A stretch of DNA of 5,065 nt, taken from JALRHH01 sp964590315 (GTDB lineage: Bacteria; Patescibacteriota; Saccharimonadia; Saccharimonadales; JALRHH01). The stretch is taken from assembly GCA_964590315.1 (NCBI GenBank), contig CAZPVS010000027.1:1-5065 (forward strand), read 5' to 3'. The notes under the pieces were generated by a model. It worked only from the letters and a program-made list of their open reading frames with translations, ran no database searches and had not been told where the DNA came from. Below, piece by piece: positions 4,220 to 5,065 of the stretch. The position numbers were made by a program, and so were the translations under genes. Every line of letters starts with the position of its first letter. Position 1 is the first letter of the stretch.

Positions 4220-4252
4220 ACAATGATTGTGGGTGGTAAGTTTGTTGTTAAT
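4194..4252 (-). repeat. Direct repeat unit A: tRNA-Phe 5' half plus upstream flank
   Basis: Bases 4194-4239 are identical to 4316-4361 (46 bases), and 4240-4252 to 4366-4378 (13 bases). The other copy carries four extra bases TGAA between the two blocks. The repeat spans tRNA bases 1-26 and about 33 bases of promoter flank. Confidence 0.93.
4218..4232. repeat. Palindrome at the tRNA-Phe 5' end
   Basis: CCACAAT-C-ATTGTGG on the minus strand is a perfect 7-1-7 palindrome whose last two bases are the first two bases of the tRNA. It overlaps the -10-like CACAAT and is kept in the upstream copy (4340-4354). Confidence 0.55.
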
Positions 4253-4303
4253 GAGCCTTGCGCCCCTGGGGACGATATACATTGGTTCGGCTACGCCAAA
4301 ACG

Positions 4304-4341
4304 CTTTCAGGTCCTTGCTCTACCAACTGAGCTAAAGAGCC
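4304..4341 (-). pseudogene. Broken 5'-half copy of tRNA-Phe
   Basis: On the minus strand bases 1-26 match the intact tRNA-Phe exactly. The anticodon region then reads AGGAC-CTGAAAG, which still holds a GAA anticodon but a different stem. The sequence after the loop (CGTTTTGG) neither pairs with AGGAC nor resembles a tRNA 3' half. The break therefore falls at the 3' side of the anticodon loop, a common recombination point in tRNA genes. It lies 122 bases upstream of the intact gene and directly behind the better-spaced promoter. Confidence 0.85.
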
Positions 4342-4378
4342 ACAATGATTGTGGGTGGTAATGAAGTTTGTTGTTAAT
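4316..4378 (-). repeat. Direct repeat unit B: upstream copy of tRNA-Phe 5' half and flank
   Basis: This is the partner of 4194-4252, with TGAA extra at 4362-4365. The length difference falls between the -35-like and -10-like elements, so the two copies differ in promoter spacing (18 here, 14 at the intact tRNA). Confidence 0.93.
4348..4377 (-). promoter_or_regulatory. Likely promoter of the tRNA-Phe locus
   Basis: On the minus strand TTAACA (4372-4377), an 18-base spacer and CACAAT (4348-4353) match the -35 at five and the -10 at four of six positions. The seventh base after the -10 is 4341, the first base of the broken tRNA copy. Transcription from here would pass through the broken copy into the intact tRNA. 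Confidence 0.5.
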
Positions 4379-4435
4379 AAACTACTGCGTGGTAGGACTC
4401 CGTTATTTTACAGATTAACTGAGAATAATTCAACC

Positions 4436-5065
4436 TTAGACCACGGCGCCGAAGAGATGGCCTACTCCGTACGTGATAACCATAGCCAGCGCGCCACCAA
4501 TTACAAGCCGCACCATTGCGATGCGCCGTGATGCGCCGCCCACAGTCGCGCTCAAATATCCCGTCATAATCAACGCTACCAGGACTGCGCCAAATGTGAC
4601 AACAAAGCGCATATCTGTCGTTGCTACCAATACCGCTCCGAGCGGTATGAGCGCACCAGCTGTGAACGACAGAGCCGAAGCTAGCGCTGCATGCGTTGGA
4701 CTTGATAGATCCTCTTCGTCAATCTTCAGCTCTGCCTCCAGGTGGGCCTTAATAACATCATTGGCGGTTAACTCTTCTGCGACCTTTCGGGCGGTTTGTG
4801 ATGTTAACCCTTTTGCCTGATATATGTCGGCTAGTTCCTGAAGTTCGCCTTCCGGATCGGCTGCAAGTTCTTGTTTTTCTTTCTCGATAAAGGCCAGCTC
4901 GGAATCGCGTTGACTACTGACCGATACGTACTCACCCAATCCCATAGACAGCGCACCGGCGATGAGGCCAGCCATACCCGCAGTTATGATAGCAGCACGT
5001 TCATCAGTCGCACCCGCCACACCGAGAATAATGGCCGCGGTTGAGACAATACCGTCATTTGCGCC
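4436..5065 (-). CDS. VIT/CCC1-family iron or manganese transporter (N-terminus cut off)
   Basis: The frame is open to the window edge, giving 209 visible residues. The GTG at 5020 is internal, because the family's conserved GANDGIVSTAAIILGVAGA lies before and across it. Segments are the end of TM1 (residues 1-18), TM2 with AGALSMGLGEYVSV (about 24-48), an acidic cytosolic helical stretch (about 49-122), and TM3, TM4 and TM5 (about 126-149, 154-175 and 185-207). This is the five-helix plan of the family, which exports or sequesters Fe(II) or Mn(II) using Glu residues of the cytosolic domain as the metal site. Visible candidates are in FIEKEKQEL, PEGELQELADIY and HLEAEL. Perhaps 20-30 residues are missing. 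The stop lies 58 bases from the end of the tRNA-Phe repeat, with no clear terminator. It may contribute to metal balance, but nothing links it in operon to the copper genes. Confidence 0.94.
   Translation of the reverse strand, partial: GANDGIVSTAAIILGVAGATDERAAIITAGMAGLIAGALSMGLGEYVSVSSQRDSELAFIEKEKQELAADPEGELQELADIYQAKGLTSQTARKVAEELTANDVIKAHLEAELKIDEEDLSSPTHAALASALSFTAGALIPLGAVLVATTDMRFVVTFGAVLVALIMTGYLSATVGGASRRIAMVRLVIGGALAMVITYGVGHLFGAVV

Noticed and set aside
3829..4239. Overlapping frames on both strands (3829-4176, 3891-4178, 4020-4208, 4027-4239)
   Set aside because: They run across tRNA-Phe, its terminator and its repeats, have no ribosome binding sites, and their peptides are translations of tRNA sequence.
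4262..4274. CCCCTGGGG core as a second CsoR operator
   Set aside because: It lacks the TAGTA/TACTA flanks, sits in the broken tRNA-Phe region, and has no promoter at it.
4304..4341. Broken tRNA-Phe copy as a second functional tRNA
   Set aside because: The anticodon stem cannot close, and no T-arm or matching acceptor strand follows.
3840..4435. CRISPR array, because of repeated short units near tRNA-Phe
   Set aside because: The repeats are tRNA pieces of unequal length and spacing, with no regular spacers and no cas genes.
4349..4531. Plus-strand frame of 60 codons across the tRNA-Phe flank
   Set aside because: It crosses the promoter repeat and the 3' end of the VIT gene and has no ribosome binding site or family resemblance.
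4473..4820. Plus-strand frame of 115 codons
   Set aside because: It lies opposite the VIT-family gene, whose motifs are clear.

Overview
The window looks like part of a small-genome bacterium of the Candidate Phyla Radiation, most likely Saccharibacteria (TM7) or a relative. The reasons are the style of the short exported proteins, a recombinase tail of a type I associate with that group, and promoters with little or no leader. This placement is an inference, not proven. TAA, TAG and TGA all end genes here, so the TGA-recoded CPR lineages are unlikely. Almost everything reads on the minus strand.

Positions 1-2623 hold a compact copper-type operon read right to left. A CsoR/RcnR-family repressor (2303-2587) is followed by a small secreted Met/His/Cys-rich protein (1932-2300), a membrane-anchored seven-blade YVTN beta-propeller (729-1880), a DUF305 protein with Met/His clusters (279-701), and a membrane-anchored HxH protein cut by the window edge (1-277). 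Gaps are 1 to 51 bases. The only clear promoter lies before the repressor. A near-perfect 21-bp G-tract palindrome fills the space between its -35 and -10, and the -10 is so close to the ATG that the mRNA should be leaderless. The genes read as a metal-sensing regulator controlling a set of extracytoplasmic copper-binding proteins. No copper ATPase or cytosolic chaperone is visible; either could lie beyond position 1.

Positions 2630-3225 are a scarred tRNA-Gly locus. A plus-strand fragment of a large serine recombinase abuts the copper promoter and runs into the terminator and 3' end of tRNA-Gly(GCC). This tRNA carries an apparent A19/U56 swap of the normally invariant G19-C56 pair. Upstream is a broken 18-base copy of its 5' end that holds the good promoter, plus an inverted copy of its D-arm.

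Positions 3226-3846 hold a Trp-rich secreted protein of unknown function with a strong Shine-Dalgarno, a possible promoter and a hairpin terminator.

Positions 3847-4435 are a gene-free tRNA-Phe(GAA) locus. The intact tRNA (4144-4219) has a long hairpin terminator that includes its CCA end, a 5'-half copy upstream that again carries the better promoter, and a series of decaying 3'-end copies downstream. The two tRNA loci thus share an architecture: good promoter, broken 5' copy, then intact tRNA with a damaged promoter copy. I regard this, with the copper operon, as the most interesting content.

Positions 4436-5065 carry a VIT/CCC1-family membrane transporter (iron or manganese), missing its N-terminus at the window edge.
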